Of a stretch of 15,838 nucleotides of DNA, positions 7,591-14,005 are shown piece by piece. Positions within the stretch are counted from its first letter, which is position 1, and every line of letters starts with the position of its first letter. Below the pieces are notes generated by a model, which worked only from the letters and a program-made list of their open reading frames with translations, ran no database searches and was not told where the DNA came from. The DNA is from Pseudomonadota bacterium (GTDB taxonomy: Bacteria; Pseudomonadota; Alphaproteobacteria; Rhizobiales; Hyphomicrobiaceae): the NCBI GenBank assembly GCA_023410905.1, contig JAEYPL010000196.1:1-15838 (forward strand), given 5' to 3'. The position numbers and the translations under genes were made by a program.

Positions 7591-9693
7591 CTATGTTGCG
7601 GCGGCGAGGATCGCGTCACGCGTAATGGGGAGGCTCCGAACGCGGATCCCGAGCGCACGACGCACACCATTTCCGATAGCTGCCGCCGTCGGGCCCATGG
7701 CGACTTCGCCGACGCCCAATCCAGGCAGCTCCGGCCGCACGATCAAGTCAACCTTGATCTCGGGCACCTCCGAAAAGCGCAGGATGGGATAGCCTTCCCA
7801 GTCGCGCGTCGCGACCGCATCCCCCTCGAAGCTCACGCGTTCCTTGAGCGTCCAGCTTGTCGATTGGATGATACTGCCCTCGATCTGGTTCTTGATGCCA
7901 TCGGGATTGATGGCCTCGCCGGCATCAGCCGCCGCCCAGGCGTGGGTCACGCGCACGCGCTCATCGCACACGACGCGCAGAACTATGGCGCAATACGCAC
8001 TCCGGTTCTTGTACTGGCAGAAGCCAATGCCGAGGCCTTCGCCCGGAACCTGAGGACCGGGCCAGCCTGCCATCTCCGCTGCCCTTTCAATTACCTCGAC
8101 GGCGCGCCGGTCATCGAGATGCTTGATCCGCAGCGCGACCGGATCGATTCCGATCTCCGCCGCTATGTCGTCCATCAGCGTCTCGATGGCGAAGATGTTC
8201 GCGTGGCCGCCGAGCGCGCGCAAAGCCGACGTGCGGTATGGCAGATTGCGCAGAATGCGCTTCGAGATGTGAATGTTCGGAAATGCGTAGAGCGGAATTG
8301 CATTGCGATCCGCACCGCCACCACGGTCGAGCGGGACATCGGGCGGCGACTTCTTTTCCAAGGGAACGGCCAGACGCTCGGCCGCAACAAGATTGATCGT
8401 TCCGCCGCGGCCAGGTCGCGATACGTGCGCCTGGCTCTGGACTTGAAGGGTAAAAGCGGTGATACGCCCGTCCGCGTTGACGTTGGCTTCAGCCTTCACG
8501 ATCGCGCCTGGCCCCAGCGGCGCGAGTGAGAAATCAGCCGCGCGCGACCACAGCACACGCACGGGACGCCCGGGCACCGCACGCGCGAGCATGGCTGCTT
8601 CGTAGGCCGCGTCGTCCTGGCCAGAATGACCGTACGTGCCGGCACCCGGCGCATGAATGACGACGACGTGGCTCGCATCGATGCCCAGTGCCTTGGCAAG
8701 AGGCGCGCGCATGTCGTGCACCGCCTGGCTATGGGAATGAATCTCGAGCGCATCGTCACGCCAAACCGCAATGGCACACGAGGGCGCGATCGATGCGTGC
8801 GCGATGTACGGCCGTTCGATCTCGGTTGCGAATGTGCGCCCTTCTGCTGACGCGACATCGCCCTTCTCGATGACGATTTCAGGCTCCGCCGGATCGGCAT
8901 CGACAGCCTCGCGCATGAGCGAGGGCACTGTGAAACCTTGCGACCACGTGGCGAGCTTTGCGGCGCGCGCGATTGCGCGGATGGCGACATCCTCCCGCTC
9001 CGCGATGATGCCGACAAACGAACCATCGCGGACCAACTGCACACTCGGGAACGCGCGCTCGAAAGCCGTCTCATCAAATGTTTCGAGGCGCCGTCGCGAG
9101 GCGGGTGGATCGAGCGTGCGCCCGTGCAGCATCCCCGGCAGTTCGATGTCATGAATAAAGCCAGGGCCCGTTGCCTTGGTCGCGAGGTCGATGCGCGGCA
9201 TCGACGTGCCGGCGAGACGTCGCTCGGCTGGCATCTTCGGTCGTGCGTGGTCGAGAACAGGCGCTGCCAGATCAACGGACAGGGCGAGCGACCAGTAGCT
9301 GAGATCCGTCTCGCGGCCATTGGCCACAATACGTCCCTGCTCGACGGAGAGACTCTCAGGTGGGGCCTGCAGGAGCTTCGCGGCTTCCGCGAGAAGGAGC
9401 GTTCGCGTGGCAGATGCCGCGAGGCGAACCGCGCGCCCGCCGGTCTCGATGGAGAGGCTGCTGGACGTGCCGGCTTCGAGCGGACCGAGCGCCGTGCGCC
9501 CCGCGATGAGCGCAACGCTCTCAGGTGCAACGTCCAATTCGTCGGCCGCGATTTGCACGAGGGCCGTGGCGATGCCCTGCCCGATCTCGACTTTACCGGA
9601 CTTGAGCACGACGACGCCGTCGCGTGAAAGGTCGATCCAATCGCTGCAGTGCGGGTTGTCATTCAGGCTGGGAGACGAGGCGATCGTACTCAT
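7591..9693 (-). CDS. Xanthine dehydrogenase-family molybdopterin-binding subunit, IorB/NicB-like
   Basis: Seen: 700 aa. The order is an N-terminal segment KVEIGQGIATALVQIAADEL (34-53) and GTSSSLSIETGGRAVR (75-90), then the hammerhead-type region GTSMPRIDLATKATGPGFIHD (162-182), then Moco-binding blocks GAGTYGHSGQDDAAYEAA (350-367) and LRALGGHANIFAIE (491-504). It ends with GVGEVAMGPTAAAIGNGVRRALG, in which E663 is the candidate catalytic glutamate. Placing an IGQG block before the hammerhead domain is the IorB-type arrangement. Known: these enzymes hydroxylate N-heterocycles or aldehydes with water at a Mo centre. Unlike most IorB proteins it has no twin-arginine leader, and unlike NicB no C-terminal haem CXXCH domain, so it is probably cytoplasmic. 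It overlaps the 2Fe-2S subunit gene by four bases (ATGA). The substrate cannot be read from sequence. Confidence 0.88.
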   Translation of the reverse strand: MSTIASSPSLNDNPHCSDWIDLSRDGVVVLKSGKVEIGQGIATALVQIAADELDVAPESVALIAGRTALGPLEAGTSSSLSIETGGRAVRLAASATRTLLLAEAAKLLQAPPESLSVEQGRIVANGRETDLSYWSLALSVDLAAPVLDHARPKMPAERRLAGTSMPRIDLATKATGPGFIHDIELPGMLHGRTLDPPASRRRLETFDETAFERAFPSVQLVRDGSFVGIIAEREDVAIRAIARAAKLATWSQGFTVPSLMREAVDADPAEPEIVIEKGDVASAEGRTFATEIERPYIAHASIAPSCAIAVWRDDALEIHSHSQAVHDMRAPLAKALGIDASHVVVIHAPGAGTYGHSGQDDAAYEAAMLARAVPGRPVRVLWSRAADFSLAPLGPGAIVKAEANVNADGRITAFTLQVQSQAHVSRPGRGGTINLVAAERLAVPLEKKSPPDVPLDRGGGADRNAIPLYAFPNIHISKRILRNLPYRTSALRALGGHANIFAIETLMDDIAAEIGIDPVALRIKHLDDRRAVEVIERAAEMAGWPGPQVPGEGLGIGFCQYKNRSAYCAIVLRVVCDERVRVTHAWAAADAGEAINPDGIKNQIEGSIIQSTSWTLKERVSFEGDAVATRDWEGYPILRFSEVPEIKVDLIVRPELPGLGVGEVAMGPTAAAIGNGVRRALGIRVRSLPITRDAILAAAT

Positions 9694-10163
9694 GCGCGCG
9701 CCCTCCCCATCGCGGCCGCACGCTCTATGGCACGCAGAATGCGATCGTGCGCACCACAGCGACAGAGGTGATCATCGAGCGCCGCAGCAATCTCGGCGCG
9801 GCTTGGCGTGCTGCTGCGATCCAGCAGCGCCTTTGCACGCATGAGAATGCCGGCGAGACAGTATCCGCACTGCCCTGCCTGCTCCTCGAGCAGACTGTCG
9901 ATCAGCGGATGGTTGATGCCGTTACGGACAAGCGCTTCTACGGTTTCTACGCGCTGACCGGCGACGGAACCGACCGGCACCATGCAAGCAGTCTGCGGTC
10001 GGCCATCGAGCAGCACAGTGCAGCTCATGCACTGCCCTTCTGCGCAGCCCGCTCGCGTTCCCTTGAGGCCGAGGTCATTCCGCAGGACGTAGAGGAGAGG
10101 CGTATCGGGATCGACGCTTACGTCACGCGTCTCCCCGTTCACGTGCAGCCTTATGGCATCCAT
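9690..10163 (-). CDS. (2Fe-2S)-binding subunit of molybdenum hydroxylase, IorA/NicA/CoxS-like
   Basis: Seen: 157 aa. A plant-ferredoxin-type cluster is bound by C40, C45, C48 and C60 (GCAEGQCMSCTVLLDGR). A second helical cluster is bound by C99 and C102 (QCGYC) plus C134 and C136 (HLCRCG), the standard CoxS layout. One detail is unusual: the usual CGxC has become CMSC at 45-48. Known: this subunit passes electrons from the Mo centre onwards. Its stop overlaps the start of the molybdopterin subunit by four bases, giving coupled translation and a probable 1:1 complex. No FAD-binding CoxM-like subunit and no cytochrome c gene is adjacent, so the final electron acceptor is unknown. The start at 10163 sits close to a hairpin (10171-10195) and lacks a strong ribosome binding site. 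Confidence 0.92.
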   Translation of the reverse strand: MDAIRLHVNGETRDVSVDPDTPLLYVLRNDLGLKGTRAGCAEGQCMSCTVLLDGRPQTACMVPVGSVAGQRVETVEALVRNGINHPLIDSLLEEQAGQCGYCLAGILMRAKALLDRSSTPSRAEIAAALDDHLCRCGAHDRILRAIERAAAMGRARA

Positions 10164-10170
10164 TGCATGT

Positions 10171-10195
10171 GTCCATCGTGGAGCTTCCGATGGAC
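10171..10195 (-). terminator. Hairpin between the 177-aa gene and the Mo-hydroxylase operon
   Basis: GTCCATCG (10171-10178) and CGATGGAC (10188-10195) form a perfect 8-bp stem with a nine-base loop. It lies after the stop codon of the minus-strand gene at 10233 and ends eight bases before the ATG of the 2Fe-2S subunit. There is no T-tract. It could terminate or attenuate read-through, or affect initiation of the next gene. Confidence 0.35.
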
Positions 10196-10232
10196 GTTAG
10201 CGCATGATCGCGGGGGCGCGCATCAGGCAAGT

Positions 10233-10766
10233 TCAGACCGAACCGCCTCCATTGCGCAGGAAGATGGTCCGGGTCGGCCCGCCCATCGTCGCTCCACCGG
10301 GCGTCTCCTCGTGATGGGGCAGCTTGATCCAAGCTCCGTCCGGTAATCGCTGCTCCGCAACATGATGCTGACCATGGGTGTCGATATCGATGCGGATGCG
10401 AATGTCGCCACGTAGCGCCGCTTCGACCAGTTCCACGACCTCGTCCGCGAGCGCATACTCGTCGCGCCACTCGCCGAGCCTGACGACATAATGTCCGCGC
10501 TCCGTGTGGATCGACACGGCAAACCCGTCCGGTACGGTGCGCGGAATGGAGATGGTTCGCTCGGTCAGGACCAGCGGCAGCTCAGGATAGTTCTGCGAGA
10601 TATGGGCGATCTCTTTCAGGACGCGCATGTGAAACGCCCGATCGATCATGGCCTCGAGGGCCGCCCGCGACGAGCTCGGGGAGGCCAAGTGTGGCTGACT
10701 GGCCGTCTCGGCCTCTACCCATTCTGCATCGCCTCTGCATTCGTAGTGCCGGGAGCACGCTGACAT
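10233..10766 (-). CDS. Unrecognised 177-aa protein downstream of a lux-box-like site
   Basis: I do not recognise a family. The ATG at 10766 is chosen because GGAGG lies directly upstream (10772-10776) with good spacing; the open frame to 10949 crosses the intergenic region and the end of luxR. Seen: two cysteines near the N-terminus (MSACSRHYEC), an Ala/Ser-rich stretch, a helix (AALEAMIDRAFHMRVLKEIA), then alternating hydrophobic strands (VLTERTISIPRTV, FAVSIHTERGHYVVRLGEW). An acidic helix (YALADEVVELVEAALRG) and a charged strand pair (IRIRIDIDTHGQHHV) follow, and the tail is Gly/Thr-rich. No signal peptide or membrane segment is seen, so it is probably cytoplasmic. It is co-oriented with luxR and separated from it by 100 bases that include the palindrome at 10845-10864, so it is the best candidate direct target of the regulator (inference). 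Confidence 0.65.
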   Translation of the reverse strand: MSACSRHYECRGDAEWVEAETASQPHLASPSSSRAALEAMIDRAFHMRVLKEIAHISQNYPELPLVLTERTISIPRTVPDGFAVSIHTERGHYVVRLGEWRDEYALADEVVELVEAALRGDIRIRIDIDTHGQHHVAEQRLPDGAWIKLPHHEETPGGATMGGPTRTIFLRNGGGSV

Positions 10767-10774
10767 CGTCGCCT

Positions 10775-10796
10775 CCGATCTGCAAAGTTTGATCGG
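10775..10796 (-). promoter_or_regulatory. Inverted repeat touching the ribosome binding site of the 177-aa gene
   Basis: CCGATC (10775-10780) and GATCGG (10791-10796) are perfect 6-bp arms around a ten-base spacer. In the minus-strand transcript the downstream arm shares its last two Gs with the GGAGG ribosome binding site (10772-10776). It could be an operator or a weak RNA stem that masks initiation; six base pairs can also occur by chance. Confidence 0.3.
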
Positions 10797-10844
10797 TACG
10801 GAGTTTAGGCGAATTGATGGAACCGAATAACTGTCACACCTGCC

Positions 10845-10864
10845 AGCTGTCGCATACGACAGGT
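10845..10864. promoter_or_regulatory. lux-box-like 20-bp palindrome
   Basis: Seen: AGCTGTCGCATACGACAGGT. The inner 16 bases are CTGTCG, CATA, CGACAG, a perfect inverted repeat, and the outermost A/T also pair; only one position pair (G/G) breaks symmetry. Known: LuxR-family boxes are about 20 bp with a CT-N12-AG core, and this site fits that spacing exactly (CT at 10847-10848, AG at 10861-10862). It lies two bases past the luxR stop codon and about 80 bases upstream of the ATG at 10766. On the minus strand a TTATTC, 17-base gap, TAAACT pair follows, a weak -35 that would suit an activator-dependent promoter. Binding by the neighbouring regulator is inferred. Confidence 0.55.
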
Positions 10865-10866
10865 CA

Positions 10867-11559
10867 TTAAGGAACGAAGAGTTGCTGAGAAACGGCCTTG
10901 GCAACAGCCTGGGTAGTCGTGGTGCACTGAAGTTTCTCGCGGGCCGCATTGAGATGAAACCGCACCGTCCTCTCGCTGATTCCGAGAATAGCGCTGACCT
11001 CCCACGCCGTCTTACCCGCGGCCATCCATTTCAGGCAGTCGATCTCGCGCGCAGAAACTATAATGGCCTTGTCGCTACCGCGACCGAAAATACGCAGCAT
11101 ATGCTGATGGAAATATTGCCCAAGCGCGGAAAATTCCCGCTCGATTGTCGGCTTTCTGGACGGCCAATCATCCATGCCCTCATCGGCACTGATGACCATA
11201 GCCGCCGACTCGCCATGATAATCGCTGAGCTCGATCGCAAGATCTCGCGCACTAAAGCCCGCTGGCGGATCGCTATCAGCGCATTCGTCGCGCGTATCGA
11301 AAATGTGTGCGAGCCCGAGGCGTCCGATATTCACGCGGTCGCGGCTCATCGCGTGCCGGGCCCAGGAGTCAGCGTAAACACAGTGAATGAACCGCGTCGC
11401 GGTATCTCTCGTAATGGGAATATTGAGCGCAACGTAGACGACCGACGACAGCGGATAGGCCTCGCGCGCAACGCGCAGGAACGCAGCTCCCTGGCTCCGT
11501 TCCTGAGCATCAGAAACGGATACGCCCAAATTCTGCAGGAGTGCTTCCAGACTTCTCAT
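10867..11559 (-). CDS. LuxR-family regulator with autoinducer-binding-type N-domain (LuxR solo)
   Basis: Seen: 230 aa from the ATG at 11559, with GGGAG eight bases upstream; a TTG at 11577 would add six residues. The C-terminal HTH reads SAREIDCLKWMAAGKTAWEV then SAILGISERTVRFHLNAA (about 169-205), with the conserved E172, L176 and G182 of LuxR/TraR proteins. The N-terminal 165 residues match the length and pattern of an acyl-homoserine-lactone-binding domain, including VYADSWARH with W66. By hand alignment, the tyrosine expected four residues after that tryptophan is A70, and the expected Asp-Pro pair is Gly-Arg (79-80), so the ligand pocket seems altered. No luxI-type synthase is present. 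Probably a ligand-sensing transcription factor acting on the adjacent palindrome, the 177-aa gene and possibly the divergent secretion cluster. Confidence 0.85.
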   Translation of the reverse strand: MRSLEALLQNLGVSVSDAQERSQGAAFLRVAREAYPLSSVVYVALNIPITRDTATRFIHCVYADSWARHAMSRDRVNIGRLGLAHIFDTRDECADSDPPAGFSARDLAIELSDYHGESAAMVISADEGMDDWPSRKPTIEREFSALGQYFHQHMLRIFGRGSDKAIIVSAREIDCLKWMAAGKTAWEVSAILGISERTVRFHLNAAREKLQCTTTTQAVAKAVSQQLFVP

Positions 11560-11887
11560 CGCATCCGCTCCCGACAATCATTCTTACGCGGATGCACCTA
11601 CGGCATCGTAAATTCACTCCATAAAATGCGATGGATTTCTGCCGCTATTCGAGAAATCCGGATAGGGCACGATCACATGCCAACTGTCGTCACGCGTCCG
11701 GATATTCTCGATTCATCATTACTGGCCAATGCGACAGTTTCGATGAGCACGCCCTCGACCAATATGAAAATGGACCGGCAGCACCCCACGAGAGAAGGCA
11801 CCTGCCGAGAAAGCAGACAATTGTTCGCTTTCTGAAAGCAAAGTTGAAACAGTTCTCCTGCACTCTAACCATTCGAGGAGTTTCATC
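11560..11887. promoter_or_regulatory. Divergent control region between luxR and the secretion cluster
   Basis: About 328 bases without a credible gene, more AT-rich than the flanks and expected to hold promoters for both sides. Two lux-box half-sites occur in inverted orientation: CTGTCG at 11684-11689 and CGACAG at 11732-11737. These are the same hexamers that make the full palindrome at 10847-10862, but 42 bases apart. A second palindrome, GCTTTC-T-GAAAGC, lies at 11827-11839, 49 bases before the start of the 219-aa gene. GAGGAG at about 11875-11880 is that gene's ribosome binding site. I could not assign a convincing -35/-10 pair. Confidence 0.45.
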
Positions 11888-12547
11888 ATGGGCAAGAAAT
11901 CAAGTGGCCCCCCAAAGCAGCCGGCCCAACCGCCGGAGGCGCCCGATTGCGGCCACGAGCCAGCGCCGCCGCCTGCCGCCGATTGTCCAGAAGGACCAGG
12001 CGTGGATCTCTCCGGCGTACTCGGCATTCTTCCGAACATCAGCATCACGGGTGACGCGGGCGCCATAGCGTCGGGGACCGGCATCTCGGCCGTACTTCCG
12101 CTCGACGTCTCGCTGGTCACGAGCGAGCATTCCAAAGGCGGGCTCGATATCGAGCTGTCACCCATCGAGATCGCTACGCCTGTTGGTGATGATGGCGATG
12201 GTGGCCTCCCCCTCGTCAGTCTCGATAGCGAGACCGACGCGACCATCGAGCTCCCTCTCTTCGGCGAGGACGGCATTCTCAGCAGCAGTACGAACCTCAG
12301 TGCCGTCGGTGGCGGCGATGGTGCCGGCGCCGACGTCGGCAGCCTTCTGAATGCAGCCATGCTCGATGTCGGGAACGGCGGTGCCTTGGGTGGCATCCTC
12401 GGCGGCGAGGCTTACGACGGCAACGTGCCACTGGCCGGCGATCTCGCTTCGGCCCTTGGCTCGACGCTCGATTTGCTGACAACAACATCATCGCTGTTCG
12501 ACGTCCCCGCCCTGGATATCCTCGGCTGTGACGGAATGGATGGCTGA
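11888..12547 (+). CDS. Acidic Gly/Asp-rich low-complexity protein, candidate type I secretion substrate
   Basis: No family recognised. Seen: 219 aa from the ATG at 11888, with a strong GAGGAG site. A short basic start (MGKKSSG) leads into a Pro-rich segment with two cysteines (C21, C33; residues 8-38). The rest is nearly all small, acidic or aliphatic residues, with no Lys or Arg after K83. Blocks are short hydrophobic runs ending in Asp/Gly (GVLGILPNISITGDAG, ATPVGDDGDGGLPLV, LPLFGEDGILSS, GGGDGAGADVGSLL), and the C-terminus is LDILGCDGMDG. There is no Sec signal peptide and no true RTX nonapeptide array; GGGDGAGAD is at best one degenerate unit. Known: type I substrates are typically acidic, Gly/Asp-rich, low in Cys, and encoded beside their ABC exporter. 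Its place as first gene of the cluster suggests export, but this is inference. Confidence 0.6.
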   Translation: MGKKSSGPPKQPAQPPEAPDCGHEPAPPPAADCPEGPGVDLSGVLGILPNISITGDAGAIASGTGISAVLPLDVSLVTSEHSKGGLDIELSPIEIATPVGDDGDGGLPLVSLDSETDATIELPLFGEDGILSSSTNLSAVGGGDGAGADVGSLLNAAMLDVGNGGALGGILGGEAYDGNVPLAGDLASALGSTLDLLTTTSSLFDVPALDILGCDGMDG

Positions 12548-12552
12548 ACGGA

Positions 12553-12594
12553 TTGCTCGGTCGGGCAGGGCGGCAGCGCTGCCCGCCCGAGCAA
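12553..12594 (+). terminator. Long intergenic hairpin between the two acidic-protein genes
   Basis: TTGCTCGG (12553-12560) then CGGGCAG (12562-12568) pairs with CTGCCCG (12579-12585) then CCGAGCAA (12587-12594), a 16-position stem with a single T/C mismatch and a ten-base loop. It starts five bases after the stop codon of the 219-aa gene. What follows is AATAAGAAGG, not T-rich, so it may be a partial terminator, an mRNA 3'-end stabiliser or a processing site rather than a full stop. Confidence 0.45.
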
Positions 12595-12670
12595 ATAAGA
12601 AGGGGGGATAGCGCGGGCGGAGGCGACGCGATTGTCCTTTCGTCCTCCGTCAACACATGGAGGAAGGCCT

Positions 12671-14005
12671 ATGCTCAACGAGAACCGGGTTCGCGAACGA
12701 GCTCTGGACGTCGCCGGAAAAGATGGCTTTGCCGTGCAGGAGCCCCAGCGCGAACGTGGGCTCTGGAGCTTTCTGACATGGTCGTTCTTCCTCGCCCAGC
12801 TTGCAGTCGGTAGCGCATTCGCGAGTGGCGCGGCACAGGCCGGCGCCGCCACTGACCTGAATACTCCTGAAGGCTCATCGGCCTCTGCTGGAGGGGGCAC
12901 ACAGCTTCTCTCGACCCCGGATCTGCGCGCACTCGATATTTCGGAAGCCGACGGGACGGGCGCGCAGAGCGCGGCCGCGCCAGTCGAGGGCAACGGTGTT
13001 CTCAACGAAATCAGCGCCGGTGGTGCGGAACCGCCCGTCGAGCTTGCGGGCGACACCGCTTCCGTTCCGCAGTTCGAGAACGTACTGGGCTCGGCGGCAG
13101 CCGACAGCCTTCCCCCGGCTGCGACTGAGGATGATGGTCCTGCAGCTACCGTCGATCTGCCCGGTGTCGAGATTGCGCTACCGGACTTGAACGGCGTGCT
13201 GCCTCCTGTGCTCGAGACCGTCGGCGATCTGGTCGAGGGCCTTGGCCCGACGTTGGACGGACTGTTGGCCCCTACCGTCGAGACCATCGAAGATCTCGCT
13301 GGCGTACTCGGACCGACGCTCGATGTGGCCCTCTCGCCGGTCGCAACGCTCGTCGACGATGTGGTCGGTGGACTTGAGCCCACGCTCGATCAGCTGATTG
13401 CCCCCGTCGCCTCCCTGACTGCGGATGTCGGCGAACTGCTCGATCCGGTCGGTGCCATCGGCGGCGAACTGATGCAGCTCGCAGATCCCATCATCGACAT
13501 CGTCGAACCGATTCTGATGCCCGTCGTGCAGATCGTCGATGCGGCCGAGCCCATTCTCGATCCGGTGCTGGAAGTTGCATCTCCCGTTGTCGACCTCATC
13601 GAGCCGGCGATCTCACCGTTGCTGGTCCCCTTGGCGCCGGTCGCACAGCCAGTGCTCGATCTTTTGCCCGCAAGTCTTGGTGGTGACGGATTGCTCGGCG
13701 GCCTCTTCGCAGGTAACGCGCCGTCCGATGCCGTCGGCTCGCAGGGCGCGCTCCAGTTCGCCGCGGCCGCCGAAGCGAACGCATTCGAGCTCATCGAGGC
13801 CGGCGCCTACACCGAGTTCGGCATCAGCCTTCAGGAAAGCCTGCTCAATACCGACAGCGGCGGCGCTGGCATCACGGGCGACATCGCACTCGACATCAGC
13901 GTGCTCACGGGTGACGGCGATGATGCCGGCATGCCGCTCCCGACGCTGATCGGCCATCTCCAACAGGAGATCGCACTTCGCGGACTGGGTGAAGGATTGA
14001 TCTGA
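12671..14005 (+). CDS. Acidic 444-aa protein with 22-residue proline-punctuated repeats, candidate type I secretion substrate
   Basis: No family recognised with confidence. Seen: the ATG at 12671 follows GGAGGAAGG. Residues 1-30 are charged; 31-60 form one hydrophobic segment (LWSFLTWSFFLAQLAVGSAF, then small residues). Residues 61-165 are acidic and disordered-looking. Residues 178-260 are exact 22-residue repeats with Leu-x-Pro-Thr/Val at 191, 213, 235 and 257 and prolines alternating every 14 and 8 residues. Residues 260-336 hold looser Pro-punctuated helices (VEPILMP, AEPILDPV, IEPAISP). The C-terminal 100 residues are Gly/Ala/Asp-rich (ITGDIALDISVLTGDGDDAG). There is no cysteine, and no lysine after K17. 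Its stop overlaps the start of the exporter gene by one base (TGATG). Inferred: a surface or secreted protein handled by that exporter; amphipathic, possibly lipid- or surface-binding helices. The N-terminal hydrophobic segment is unusual for a type I substrate. Confidence 0.6.
   Translation: MLNENRVRERALDVAGKDGFAVQEPQRERGLWSFLTWSFFLAQLAVGSAFASGAAQAGAATDLNTPEGSSASAGGGTQLLSTPDLRALDISEADGTGAQSAAAPVEGNGVLNEISAGGAEPPVELAGDTASVPQFENVLGSAAADSLPPAATEDDGPAATVDLPGVEIALPDLNGVLPPVLETVGDLVEGLGPTLDGLLAPTVETIEDLAGVLGPTLDVALSPVATLVDDVVGGLEPTLDQLIAPVASLTADVGELLDPVGAIGGELMQLADPIIDIVEPILMPVVQIVDAAEPILDPVLEVASPVVDLIEPAISPLLVPLAPVAQPVLDLLPASLGGDGLLGGLFAGNAPSDAVGSQGALQFAAAAEANAFELIEAGAYTEFGISLQESLLNTDSGGAGITGDIALDISVLTGDGDDAGMPLPTLIGHLQQEIALRGLGEGLI
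13202..13450 (+). repeat. In-frame 66-bp (22-residue) tandem repeats within the 444-aa protein
   Basis: Units begin at 13241, 13307, 13373 and 13439, exactly 66 bases apart, with a partial unit before them (13202-13240) and a diverging one at the end. Protein units start LGPTLDGLLAP, LGPTLDVALSP, LEPTLDQLIAP and LDPVGAIGGEL. Prolines fall at residues 179, 193, 201, 215, 223, 237, 245 and 259. DNA identity between units is only partial, so these are old, diverged repeats under protein-level constraint. Confidence 0.8.

Noticed and set aside
10882..11835. 317-codon plus-strand frame opposite luxR
   Set aside because: The minus strand has the intact LuxR HTH; the plus frame shows no family features.
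12432..12460. Possible RTX (GGxGxDxxx) repeats in the acidic proteins
   Set aside because: Only isolated Gly/Asp-rich runs occur (for example GGGDGAGAD at residues 141-149 of the 219-aa protein); no nonapeptide array.
12412..13383. 323-codon Ser/Pro-rich minus-strand frame opposite the repeat protein
   Set aside because: Low-complexity antisense shadow; no ribosome binding site, and the plus-strand frame has a good one plus coupling to the next gene.
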